Source of the DNA: Phlegmacium glaucopus
Taxonomy: Eukaryota > Basidiomycota > Agaricomycetes > Agaricales > Cortinariaceae
DNA length: 64,000 nt
NCBI GenBank assembly: GCA_015039465.1
Contig: MU130359.1
Location: forward strand, 144,265 to 208,264
Direction: 5' to 3'
The translations under genes were made by a program, and so were the position numbers. A model generated the notes under the pieces. It was not told the origin of the DNA. It saw nothing but the letters and a program-made list of their open reading frames with translations, and did no database searches. Each line of letters begins with the position of its first letter. Within the stretch, counting starts at the first letter, position 1. Positions 9,926 to 21,223 of the stretch are shown in pieces.

Positions 9926-10990
9926 ATGAGTCACACTATGTCTCCACTGTGAGTATGCCAAGCACTTGGTTAGCATTTCAGTTTATCTCTGACACTCATA
10001 TCTACTTTAGCGGACGCAGCAACATAAACGATGAAGAGATTCACAGGTTCAGGCCGCGCCAACCTTCTGATAGCCGCTCCCCCTGTCCTGCCTTGAATAC
10101 CCTCGCAAACCATAGCTTCATGTGAGTCATCTAGTACAACTGAACTATATCCCTGAGCTTGACGACGGATCCCACCCTATTTTAGTCCACACAGTGGAAA
10201 AGCTTTGACTTTCTCCCAGTTAGTCAAGGCACTGGTCCTGGTATACAACATTTCGTATACTCTAGCATTTCTTTTGGCCTCTGCCGCCTTTTTGACTTGC
10301 GGCAAACTGTCATTTGACTCGTACCATGGCCCGCTATCAATGCGCCGAAGACGTTCTAGTCAAGATAACGAAGTTAGGCGTTCAAGGATCACGGATCTTT
10401 CCTTGCATCTTATCAGCTGTGCGAGATCACTGGCGACTCGTATATTTCGCCATCCATCATGGACTTTGGATCTCCAGTCACTCTCTCAGCGAGGGTACTT
10501 TATGATCGCACATGACGGCTCTTTTGTCCACCCTGACGGGATACCATCAACTTCTCCCGATCCCAGCCGTGTGGACCGTTTACTCCGTCGAGCTTCGACG
10601 GCTCGCGACTCCCAAGGAGATTTCAAAGGCGGTTTGGATTTCAAAGACATTGTACACATACACGCCGAGAACGTGCGTGCGGCTCGTCCGATGCTCAGCG
10701 TATATCACAAGCAAATCTCACTTGGCGAGTGTAGCTTACTGTGGGAGATATTGCGGGAGCGCTCAGACCCACGTGGAGAGCCTCTCATAGAGGTCATCCC
10801 TACTTGCAGGTTACAGCAGTGGTTGGGTGATGAGCAGTTGCCAGATGGGTGGTGGGAGATCAGACCCAGAAAAACTGTTGGGCTGTTGCAGGCAAGGAAG
10901 ACGGCGAATGAAATTGCTAGATTGTCCAAGCGGGTTATGGAGGATCCTGGTGTTCCCATACCGATGCGATCACAATGGACTCATGAATAG
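9926..10990 (+). CDS. Heme-thiolate peroxidase (chloroperoxidase / peroxygenase family)
   Basis: Exons 9,926-9,948, 10,011-10,121 and 10,186-10,990 join in frame to 312 residues. The first exon is tiny (MSHTMSPL). The heme-ligand motif is SPCPALNTLANHSF, with its Cys as the proximal thiolate, followed across the second intron by IPHSGKALTFSQLVKAL and a hydrophobic helix. The region that normally reads E-H-D reads MIAHDGSFVHPDG, so the first acidic residue (a Mg ligand in characterised members) is Ala. A later ISLGECSLLWE segment retains a candidate acid-base Glu. No signal peptide is visible, so the protein may be intracellular. Family members use hydrogen peroxide to oxidise or oxygenate organic substrates; the substrate here is unknown. 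Confidence 0.85.
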
Positions 10991-11583
10991 TTTATCGATT
11001 GTTGGAACTTGCTCAGGACTGCTTCTCTCGTCTTCATTAAAACTTATTTCGTCACGTGATTGACTCCTTGCTCAGTTCATATTTTATTATTTTTCCTGAC
11101 GCTGATGGACATTAATACTTATAGCATACCGCCAGATACTTTATACAACGTGTAGGTTGATATCAATCAATGTTTAATTATACTCATTGTGTATCATCTA
11201 CAGCCGACATACTTTTATGCAACGAGTCGCAGCTTTGTGTTCTGTATAACTCCAGTTATGCGTGGACATTGCTGCGTGTCTCGCAACTGGCAAATACTCG
11301 AATATTAGTCAAGCCATTATACTTGAAATTGAACCTTGAGCTTGAGGTCGGTCAACCAATTTCTCCCTGTTCCGTCATCCCGGAGGAGTGAAGCCCACCC
11401 CCAGAAAGCTAGCTCTCGCCGCCCACATATTGTGGAAGAACTTAATCAAAAACCGAGTAGTTGATGTGTATTTAGAAAACTCGGAGCCTCAACACCGCCG
11501 CCGCTTCCAACGGAGAATGTAATGGTATGCTTTAATTAATCAGACTAAATCTTGAATCTTCACTCTGCGCAGTGGACCAGAGG

Positions 11584-11590
11584 TATAAAA
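11584..11590 (+). promoter_or_regulatory. TATA box of the small SnoaL/NTF2-like gene
   Basis: TATAAAA lies 62 bp upstream of the ATG at 11,646, the same spacing as in the peroxidase gene upstream. It supports the start choice. Confidence 0.6.
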
Positions 11591-11645
11591 AGCCTGCATA
11601 GTACAGGTTAAACCTCTACATTCCCCCCAACTCTTGTAGTAAACC

Positions 11646-12290
11646 ATGTCGTCTAACATCGTTCTTCCTACCCTCACTGCATGGACCGAAAGCCACATTG
11701 CTGCCCTGTACAAAGCCACCTCTCCAAGTGGCCTCGCCGATGCCCTCAACGCCTTTTTGGCAGTAGACGCCGAAATCACAGTTAACGGGACTAAGATCTC
11801 TCGCGCCGACTTTACAAACCAAATACAATCCGAGAAATTCGACGAAGTCGGTGCCATCGTCACATTCCTTGGGGCAGTTTCTGCTGGTAAAGACCAATTT
11901 GAGGTGATTGACCCTTAAAACGTTAACATTTTTCATTCAAAGAAAAAACTGATGAATGATTTTATGCACTGTCATCCCAGGCTGGGTCGGTCGGAGTTTT
12001 CTTTACCGCTACCATTCAAGAGGCTATCAGAGTCAGAGATGCGCCTGTCAGTAGCACAGTCACCTCGTCTGTCAATGTTGTGTATGTTTTTACGACTTAC
12101 CTGTGTCTGTACCTTTCACTAACATCCGAGCTACCCGCTCCAATTCTCCTCCAGCATTGAACAGGATCCTCATATCCCCGTCCCGCCTCCATCGCCCATT
12201 CATGGCTTCTTCGACAGAAGGAGGGTTAAAGTGTTTAACCAAGTATTTACTGATGAGCGGGTACCCTTCAACATTCAAGTTCAAAGTTAA
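11646..12290 (+). CDS. Small SnoaL/NTF2-like fold protein (164 aa)
   Basis: Exons 11,646-11,903, 11,981-12,081 and 12,155-12,290 join in frame (495 nt). The protein begins MSSNIVLPTLTAWTESHIAA. It has an N-terminal helical part (ALYKATSPSGLADALNAFL), then strands with AEITVNGTKISRADF, and AGSVGVFFTATIQEAI, consistent with the cone-shaped NTF2/SnoaL-like fold. The last exon gives DPHIPVPPPSP and ends ...FNIQVQS. No membrane segment or signal peptide is visible. The function is not known; the fold call is an inference from the pattern. The gene converges on the Trk gene, whose stop lies 171 bp away. Confidence 0.75.
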
Positions 12291-12461
12291 AAAGTTGACT
12301 TGAATAGTTGGTAACCCAGAGACTACCAGATATTGAATCTATGCCTGTATAACAATTACGGAATGGCCCGAAATGCATCATAAATAGTATCATCAACGTG
12401 AACCAGTGTAAGATCATAATTTAAATGAACACAGAGATTAGAAAGCCTGGCCTGAAAATAT

Positions 12462-15400
12462 CTATTTCGGCTCGTCCTTGTTCCAAACACTCTCATGACG
12501 CACTACCAGCTCATTGGGTAGCAGAACCGCCCGGTCGACTGCGACTGGTAAGCCCCTATGTCTACCCCGGACCCTGTGGCAAATGATGAGCATGGAGCAA
12601 AATTCGTCGCCGAGTTACATATCACGTACATTATTACAATAACAACCAGCTTTGATAGCGGTGACATCACTCCCACGAACGAAAAGTTATCCTGGAAAAT
12701 CAAAGTCAAGGTGGGACAGAAGCTGTCAGGGAGAAAATCCATATACATACCGATGGAAACCCAAGACTAAGCCCGATGCCTCCAAAAGCAGATACGAGTT
12801 CAAATATGATACGAAACAGATCAAACCATTTCTTGGATTCATCAAGAAGGTTTTTTCGCTCAATGATAGCAATGATAAACACAGCCCAGACTAGCCACCA
12901 AATATCTACTCCGTACCATTAGAGACACTGCTCATAACTTGCGTCAAGAGAGAAGATGAGACATACCGATAGACATCTGCCGGTGTAAGTGCCAACCAAG
13001 GTAGCGGCCTACACGCTCTCTTCTGGATGATAGTTTCCTTATATCATCAGGCTCCTCATCTTCATCATCAGGTGGAGCTTCGAAAATGCCAAGAGAGCGT
13101 TCCTCGTATCTAAATTTACAAATTAAACTTTCGCTCCTCACAAAAAAAAAACCTAGAGAATGTGACTCACACATTCGTGGACCGAATGCTCAGAGCGACC
13201 TGGCGTAAGAAAAAATGGTCGGAAAGGAGGAAAAAGGACAATAGGCAACATCAGTTACTTACAGGATAGACCTGTAATTTGGATACGTGATAAATAATGG
13301 CATTGAGACGTCTACATAGCACCTTACCGCAATGTACATCATGACAACGTAAAGAAACCTGTTCATGATAAGCCATGGTCGACTGATTCGGACATAGAGA
13401 AGGGCTCACTGTAAGGCAGGTGCGAATGTAGCAAGAGGAAAGACCGCAAATCCAGATGCTCGAGTAGCCAACGCCTGAAATAAGCCTCCAATTACTTGTT
13501 GGCCTACTGGAATAGATTCATATGCAGGTAATCCAAGGTCTGTGTGAGCTTTAATCATCCCCTGATTAAAATTGAAGAGTAAGAAAGGAAGGGTACTTAA
13601 AACCAGAGACGCAATCCATTCGATAGCACTGTGGTTTAAGTTATTTAATATTGGAACGAAGGTGATGACAGATGGTGTCCACTCGCTTGAACAAAATGAG
13701 ACAAATCACGAGAAACCAAGTTTGATGAGAAGGGAATCTATGTGTTAATCTGTTAGCAATGATTTCCATGCGAGGATTCTGTACTTCAAACTAACAAGTA
13801 CAAAAAGCATCTGGAAATAAACATTCTGCTTAGCGCCTTAGATGTCGGCAAACTTGGATTAGCCCGCCTACCTGCGAGGGTGATCAAGAAGGAATGAAAG
13901 GGTTTCATGTGTTTCGCAGTCTTTGGCACATATCTTCGAAAGAGTCCAACTGGAAAGGAATATAATGTCCATCTCTCATCCAAAGAGAACAAGATAGTAC
14001 GTACATGATGAAGCGTAGGCTTAAAAGCGTTTTTTTTGTTTTGAGTATGACTTGACTAACCAGAGTATGAAGATGGTGCTACACACAAGATAGGCTTTGG
14101 TGTAAATAGAAAGAATGTTAGTGATAGGGGTCATGCGGATGAAGAAGTTAAACATACTAGAGCATGGTTTCCAGCCAAAATGGCGAACATCAATGCGACT
14201 GAAAGATGGCTATGAGGTTAGCATACCATCGACAATGTTATTTATCGGCTTACACAACATAGGGTACGCATTTTGGAAAGGCAGCATCCCGCTAATGTTT
14301 TTCTTAATAACTCTCGGTAGATGAAGAGACGACGACGGCATACAGGTCGACGAGTGACAATCCACCTCCTGTATATGCGCCCATTACTTGAAACAAAGAG
14401 AACCTAAGTAAGTATAAGCATCAGCGCAAAAGTTGAGCGAAATCAAAGCCAGAGTTCACCAAGGTTTTGTCACGAAACGAGGCTGAGACTCAAAGACGCT
14501 GTTATATGTGCTGATGGAAGACAGCCATGGCAAGAATAGCACAAGCGCAACTAGCTGAGAAAAAACGAAATACTGAGTTGGAAAAATAGGGATCGTGAGC
14601 CTTTGCATGATTGAAAACAGAGGAAAAGACAATACGTACAGTAGGCACTAGATAGCTTAATAGCCGCAACGCACGATATTCTGTGCCTCCAATATCCTCC
14701 AGTTGCTCATCGGTCAACGAGTCCGTGTGGAAATTGGAGTTACGGCCAACCACCAAGCCACTGAAGTTGAGCCAAGGAACGGAGGATGCTTCCAATGTTG
14801 TCACAGTTGGCATCGTCATCTTCCTTTCTAGCTTACGATATGTACGTGGAGCAGTATGTTTGATGGCTCGGTGAAGGAGGTTCAGGGGTCCGGGGAACCC
14901 GCCAAATCCCTTATGCTTCTGCGCTCTGACTCCATCAGAAGAACCTGGAACATCTGAAATCTTGTTGTTCTTGAATATCGTCGTATTTTTCCGAGGCACT
15001 ATTCGACTATCTGGCAAAGCATGACCGGTGAGAGTGAATGATGGCAATAGAGGGTGATGGAAGGGTTGACCTACCGCGTGTCATTGATTTTCCATCAGAA
15101 TTTGAAGTTACTGGTGCTCTTGATAACGATGAGACACTTGTGGTCATCGCAAATTCGATGGCAGTAGGAGGTTTCTGTGTATGAACCTCAGTTTCGGGAG
15201 GAAGCTGCGTGCCCGGTGATCGAGGAGACGAAGAAAATGTCTGTACAGCCGTTAGGATATGGGTTTCGTCTGGTGGCTTTTCCGTTTCGAAAGATTGTCT
15301 GGGTGGCACATCCATAGTACCCATAGGTGTTGGCGCAATGACCTGAACTCCAGGACTATGATCTTCTCCCTCCATGGACTTTTCTTGTTCTTGACGTATG

Positions 15401-16022
15401 GCTGGCTCTTGTTGTTTGAATGTTGCTATTGGAGAAGAAATACTTTTGACGACAGTTGAGTGTGATCGATATAAGCGAGGGTTTTTGCTCTGGGTCACAG
15501 TATATTCGCAATGTATTCGAAAAAACCTCCTATGGATTCATTCATAAGCAACTCGCAGGTCGATTCAAGAGATAAGATACGCACTTCCTGACGAGCACCA
15601 TAATCCAAGACACAAAAGTAACATCTCCCTAGTAACCAACTGTTTTCAGAACACAATTGCAATAATGTCGAAGTGCTCAGAAAGCTCACAATTATCATGA
15701 GGAAATACAAGTTAAACTGCTGAAATACCGTTAATGTAGAAAGATTCACAGTAGATAGTCCAGTAACGGTCATTGCAGAATAGCAAAGAAACATGGAATC
15801 CAGAAATTTGACATGAAATCGACCATTTGAAGCGTAAAAGATTCCGGAGAATATGAGAGGTATCAAGGTGAATGCGATGAGGTGGAGTCGAAAGAAAGTC
15901 GCTTCTTCAACGATATAATCAGCGAACCTGATAAGTGCTGGTCGAGATTGAGGAGAGGTAATTTCGCCAGCCTCGTGTGTCCCACTGACATCCCTGTGAA
16001 TATCGGAATCGAGAGTTGGCAT
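12462..16022 (-). CDS. Trk-type potassium transporter
   Basis: Multi-exon minus-strand gene for a plasma-membrane potassium-uptake protein of the fungal TRK1/2 family. It starts near MPTLDSDIHRDVSG, then gives FFRLHLIAFTLIPLIFSGIF (TM1) and the first pore loop SAMTVTGLSTVNLSTLT. A long hydrophilic Ser/Pro/Glu-rich loop (about 15,040-15,480) separates this from GGTEYRALRLLSYLVPT. A later pore-loop region reads ALATRASGFAVFPLATFAPA. The C-terminus reads SPLSKLVVIVIMVRGRHRG, then DRAVLLPNE, and ends near WNKDEPK. Several internal exons (13,200-14,450) are short and were not all joined. An alternative in-frame start lies six codons upstream (16,040). It reads head-to-tail with the citrate carrier upstream. 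Confidence 0.88.
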
Positions 16023-16209
16023 TTGACTGTAGCAGAACAAAGGCTGGGGCCTGAGAACGATAGGAGATACGGAACTTGCTTAAGTTACTACTAGTAATGG
16101 TATAGAAGCTGCATCGGTGCTGAAGCGCACTTTGCGAGATAGATAAGTAAAGAAAGGTTGTAATTGAATGCTACTGAAATGATCTATGTACATCTGAACG
16201 CGCTATATA

Positions 16210-17593
16210 TCATGATGAGGATATAATTTTGATGATATTTTCATATACTGTGAATACGATTCCTCCACTCAGCTGTACTACAGGGTTAGGAAATCACTAT
16301 TAGGCAGGGGAAGGATAATAAACTTACCACTAAACGAGCTAGCCTCGGCGTTGTTCCCGTCCAAAACCGAAGTATCCCTTCTTCCGTGAAGATGCGGTAT
16401 GCACAATGAAATGAGTTGCGGTATAGTGACCGCGCCTCTAATGACTGCATGCGTGTTTTGATGACACTGTTGAAGGTTACTAAGTTAAAAACACACACTG
16501 TGATAAAACTGACTTACTCTAGAGGCATTGTCGTGTACACAGTAACTAAACCCGCGATTCCGCCAATTCCAAAGGTTATTGCACTGGGAAGTTGTTGTCC
16601 AGGGCGCGCAGTCCCTTGAACAAATTGCTTCAGAGTGGCATAAGTCGTGAATCGGACAGCAGAATTTGCTCCTTGGCGCATCATCTTTGAAAAAAAAAAC
16701 CCGCAGATGAATTTCAAACAAAGAAAATACAACTCGATCGTGAAATTGACGTACAACTGGAAATAGCCCTCTATAGATGCCAAAAATACCCTCTTGTCTA
16801 ATGATAGATGCTGTTCCGTGAATCAAACCCCGATATTGTGGATTGGGCCGTTTCGCGTCATCTATAAGTTTTGTTCTACGTGACGCTTCGTTTCAGAATG
16901 GTTTTTAAAGAAGCATATCCTGTACATACTTGATGGTTTCAGAAGGGGTCACTGCAAAAATCGCTTCCATCATGCCAGCTCCTAGTCCAGCTGAGAGAAC
17001 GATAAGGACGACTCCAAATCTTTTACGGTAGTCGGGATCTCGCACCTAAAAGACTTCTTGGTGCGCTCACTTTCCCCTAGAGTTACGAGATACGTTTAAG
17101 AAAGTGAGCAAAACGCAGAGAAAGTTAAGTCGCCATACCTCAGAATCAGCCAGCTTCTGCTTGAAATGATCATAGCTCACGAAACGCACGCCAGCTTTGA
17201 CAGAATTTCCAACGACTAAAGCTGTGCATCCCGAATACAAGCCAGCAATTCCCTTAGTTCGTAACGTATCTTTGATGATGGAGATTGGTTTCTCTTTCTG
17301 TAAAATTCACGTCGGATCAAGGTTTTTTTGACGTAAGATGGGAGGTTTCAAACTAACTTTGCCGCTAAATTGGGACCGCGTTTTGACAAACTCCGTAGGA
17401 TATGTCACGAATCTGTCATTCTATAGTCATTTGAGATAAACGAAAGCGGTTAAATAGCTAGTACTTACGCCTCAATCGCGCCTGCAGTCGCTCCTGCAAA
17501 CCTGACCAAGAAAAGATTAGCAAACACCGGAATTCAGAAGGCACATGTCTCTTACAATGAATGAAGAGGTTTTTCTTTCTTTGAAGCGACCAT
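16210..17593 (-). CDS. Mitochondrial carrier, citrate/tricarboxylate type
   Basis: Mitochondrial inner-membrane carrier of the CTP1-like group, which exchanges citrate or other tricarboxylates. The start MVASKKEKPLHSLFAGATAG is followed by AIEAFVTYPTEFVKTRSQF, the first P-x-[DE]-x-x-[KR] repeat signature. The second repeat reads AVTPSETIKTKLIDD and the third TTMPLDVIKTRMQSL-like, with RFWTGTTPRLARLVLSGGIV near the C-terminus. About eight exons join across short introns; the last acceptor must be the second of two adjacent AGs (GTAGTACAG), because the first gives an immediate stop. It is divergent from the uroporphyrinogen-III synthase gene, with start codons 118 bp apart. Confidence 0.9.
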
Positions 17594-17710
17594 TATGGGA
17601 TGTTGGAAGCGTTGAAAGCTTTCAACAAGTTGGCCAAGAGTTGGCTTGAAGAATGTAACAAAAAGTGACACCGGAGTAACAGCACATGCCATCCTTGTTC
17701 ACAACGCTAT

Positions 17711-18702
17711 ATGGCGAACGTTATATTGCTTAGAGACCGTTCTGAGGATACCCCTGACCAATATGAGGCTGCATTCTCAGCAGCAGGATATCATCCAATA
17801 TCTATACCAGTCCTCGAAACTTTCCATACAAACATCCCACATCTACGGGATATCATCCAGAAGGGGCCGAAGGTATCTGGTTATAAAGGGGTCATCATAA
17901 CAAGCAAGAGATCGTGTGATGCCTGGAAAGAGGCTCTCCAGCTTTTATCAGATTCTGCACCAGATTATACCCACACGATAGGTTGGTGTTTCTACTCTGT
18001 GCATTCTTTTCAAGTCAAAATCTTCAAGGTTTGCTTCTCTCAGCGAGATGGTGTGAGATACCGTTCTATGTCGTTGGGCAGGCTACAGCGTCAGCCCTGA
18101 CAGGTGTCTTTGGGGCTTACGAGCATCTGGGTCTTACATCACTTGATGTGCGGGGTCAATCGTCTGGCAATGCCACTGCCCTTGCTTCCTTTATCCTAGA
18201 AGATCCCGATAAGCCGTCGGTGCTGCTATACCTGACAGGCGATAAGAATCGCGACACTTTGACTCACGTTCTCCATGGGGGTGGTATTTCATTAGAGCCT
18301 CTCCAAACTTATAGGACAGAAGGATCCCCTTCATTTGCAAAGAATTTAGCCACTGCCGTTGAGACCTCGTCACAAGGTATGTTATACATTCTCGACGGCT
18401 CATGGGTGTCCAAAATTTTGTTATTGCTAGGTCACCACTACTGGTGGATTGTCTTTTTTGCTCCATCCGCCGCAGCTTTCGTCTTCCCAATATTAAGGAA
18501 CCACTTCGAGCTCCGGACGTCGCAATCGTCAGGTACCTCAGAACTTCTTCAAGCAAGAGTCGCGGCGATAGGACCGACGACTTACTCATTCTTGCATGAC
18601 GAACTCCATCTTGAGGTAGATGTCACAGCTCAGAAACCCTCACCTGAAGATATCGTCGCTTCCATCACAACCTACGAGGGACGCTCTAAGATACCTTCCT
18701 GA
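17711..18702 (+). CDS. HEM4: Uroporphyrinogen-III synthase
   Basis: Fourth enzyme of heme synthesis: it cyclises hydroxymethylbilane with D-ring inversion in the cytosol. It begins MANVILLRDRSEDTPDQYEA; then come PVLETFHTNIPHLRDII and GVIITSKRSCDAW. After the first intron it reads WCEIPFYVVGQATASAL, then LYLTGDKNRDTL, LEPLQTYRTE and, after the second intron, WWIVFFAPSAAAFVFP and VAAIGPTTYSFL, followed by a normal C-terminus. Two introns (about 17,977-18,043 and 18,378-18,432) have GT-AG ends and restore the frame. Length and motif order fit the family; nothing appears broken. Confidence 0.92.
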
Positions 18703-18931
18703 TTGACTATCAAAGAATTCATTTCTTGAACGATTGTAGTTACAATCCCATCATTCAATGTACTTATATTCTGGATATGGACTATGTCAGCGCAGTCCTA
18801 TTCTCACCTCCACATCCTTGGTCATGAGTCCAAGAGTGAGCGACCACGGTTGATACTCGCAATGAAATCTGCTAATTTATCATATACTTATGGCATATAA
18901 GATGCGAAATAGTGTAGCGGGCAGAGCCAAA

Positions 18932-20503
18932 TTAATCATCCAATTCATCTTCCTCGTCTTCTTCCTCAACTCCTGTGCCAACAAAAGCGTTTTCAACAAT
19001 ATCAACAGCCATTTCAAGAGCGGCACGCGACATGCGAGGCATAGCTCCTGGTCGCAGTAGTGGATGCTCGGCGGGATCAAGTTCACGGTCCTCATCTTCG
19101 AGGTCTTCCGTTGTATCGGCGTTTCCATCGGAGCCACGTTCACCCCTGCTCCCACCTTCATTTTCATTGTCCCCGTCTTCCGATGAGGTTTCTTCGGATG
19201 AACCCTCTGACCCATCTAAATCAGATACGCTGGCTGAAAAGTCGTCATCGTCGTCATCAGAGCCCTCTGTTAATGCATGGATCGTCAATGGTCCAGTGGG
19301 CTGAACTTTCGGAGACTGTTGTTCCTCTGGTATCGTCCTCTTCCTCTGGTTTCCAAATAGATGACGATGGCGCCGCACCCATTCATTGATGCCTTCCTTT
19401 TCTTTCGCATCGACCATTCCAAATTCTGTCTCCTCTACAACATCTTCTTTATCGTAATGGATATATTCTGGGCTACTTTTTCGTGCGAGAATGACAGAGC
19501 ATGTTCGTCCGCTGCCTACAATCCGCAAGCCTTCCATTTTGTTAATCAGGTCACCGACAGGCCAAAACTCGCATGGTTTGCTTTCCCCCCACAATATGCC
19601 GTCTTTAGAAAACCACAAATTCCCGGACTTGGCTGCACGATAGGCTTCAGCACCCGGGATGCCGCCGACACCTGCATTACTTCCGATACCAGGACATGCG
19701 CTCTTGAAGACATCTACCGTGGGCTCTATGATGGGAATAGCAAGGTGGGACAAAAATTCCCGTAGTGACGGAAGCGTAGGAGCGCCTTTGGCTAGTTTAC
19801 TGTTATGACTCATAGCATCGGGATACGTTGTTATTGAGAAATTGGATGCACAGACTGCGTCAGTCCCGAAGATGAGCTGTTGATTATCTGGAGAAGGCCT
19901 CCCTGGTATGGGTTTTCCTCGGTCTGGAATATCGGAAGAAAGGACGATGACTGTCCAATGAGGTTTCGCTTTTCCTCGCGTAGGTACAATAAATGCCCTT
20001 TTCATCGATGAGACAGAAATAGTGCCTTCTACGGCATGAGAAGTTGGGTTAGTGAACTTGATGACGTTCTTGTGAATTGTAATGTCCACTTTCTTGCGAA
20101 TTGGAGAAGTCGCAGAGAGTGCATGGAGAGTCATCAAAGGATCGCCACTACTATCAATCTCTGTTAGTTGTTCAGGTTGTCCTAGCCCCACTCGTGGCCG
20201 TTTAGATTGTTGAGAATTGGCGTCATCCATCTGATCTTCATTGATATCTCTAGCGCGTTTCTTGTCCAAATATGAAGATGTAAGATTTGAGAGAACGTTA
20301 CGCGTGGCTGCTTGTTTTTCAGACCATTGTTCATAGATATCCTTTGAGGCATCGGGTGAATGTTCCGCTCCACTTAAAAAGCGAATCAGGTTTTCAAAGA
20401 TGGATTCGTTCACTGGGGAAGTACACCAGTCCCGCAGTTTTGATGCGATTTCGATGGGAAGAGAAGGTAGTATGGATCGCAAATAATGTGTTTCGGAGGT
20501 CAT
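18932..20503 (-). CDS. Rtt106-like histone chaperone domain protein (523 aa, intronless)
   Basis: A single uninterrupted frame of 523 residues. The N-terminal third is helical. From about residue 115 there is a PH-like Rttp106-type domain: VDITIHKNVIKFTNPTSHA, SSMKRAFIVPTRGKAKPHWT, and later GNLWFSKDGILWGESKPCEF with RTCSVILARKSSPEYIHYD. The C-terminus is very acidic (long Asp/Glu/Ser runs, residues about 390-480), as expected for a nucleosome-assembly chaperone of H3-H4. It most likely acts in the nucleus. The absence of introns is unusual among its neighbours but not suspicious in itself. It converges on HEM4, with 229 bp between stop codons. Confidence 0.87.
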   Translation of the reverse strand: MTSETHYLRSILPSLPIEIASKLRDWCTSPVNESIFENLIRFLSGAEHSPDASKDIYEQWSEKQAATRNVLSNLTSSYLDKKRARDINEDQMDDANSQQSKRPRVGLGQPEQLTEIDSSGDPLMTLHALSATSPIRKKVDITIHKNVIKFTNPTSHAVEGTISVSSMKRAFIVPTRGKAKPHWTVIVLSSDIPDRGKPIPGRPSPDNQQLIFGTDAVCASNFSITTYPDAMSHNSKLAKGAPTLPSLREFLSHLAIPIIEPTVDVFKSACPGIGSNAGVGGIPGAEAYRAAKSGNLWFSKDGILWGESKPCEFWPVGDLINKMEGLRIVGSGRTCSVILARKSSPEYIHYDKEDVVEETEFGMVDAKEKEGINEWVRRHRHLFGNQRKRTIPEEQQSPKVQPTGPLTIHALTEGSDDDDDDFSASVSDLDGSEGSSEETSSEDGDNENEGGSRGERGSDGNADTTEDLEDEDRELDPAEHPLLRPGAMPRMSRAALEMAVDIVENAFVGTGVEEEDEEDELDD

Positions 20504-21223
20504 TGTTAACGAAAGTCAAAAGCTGTCAGGACACGTGACCCAACAATACACCACCAAAAACTGTCCCACTGTACAATATTCTACACAACATTCAACCATC
20601 GACTTTTCTAATGAAATTTCTTTCTCTGCTTAATAATTACCCTTTCAAGCGGTCCGTCGCGGTCGATGACTCTTTCCAATGACATACAGACAGCATCGCA
20701 TGGCGCGCAATTACCACATGTACTCAGAATATCTATCTTCCTCAGGAGGAAGCTATTCATTATTATTATACTAAAGACTCCCAAGGGCCGAAAAGTCCGA
20801 GACGTCCACCAATGCCCCCTCCAACCTACTGCGACGCTAACAATGTTTACCCCTCTCAAGTGTTGTAATCACTGTTAGCTACCTTCATTGTTCTATTACT
20901 GCTGCCCCCCGCCGACTTCCCAGAAGTTAAACGGGTCGGTGCGCCACTACAAATATACAACTGATTGACAAGCGTATGTGAACATCAAAACCGATAAAGA
21001 TCATCTTCCCGCTTACTTTCCCTCCTACTTGGTCGGGTGGTTCCTTTTCCAGATAAGCATAGGAAAAGTTTCCGCCTGACCTACCAATGGTCCACACACT
21101 ACTCACTCGAAACATGTCTTTTCAAACAACATATGGGAAACGTCTCTAAATCGGAGTAGACTATCTCCCACTGTGTCCTTTGGATTTAAACCTCAACCAG
21201 TGGTTTGCTTCCCAGTAGACGAC
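20504..21223. other. Divergent promoter region, no gene seen
   Basis: About 720 bp separates the divergently transcribed Rtt106-like and amidohydrolase genes. Short open frames show no motif. A pyrimidine-rich stretch (20,580-20,640) and a CT-rich stretch near 21,020 are typical of fungal promoters. Confidence 0.5.
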
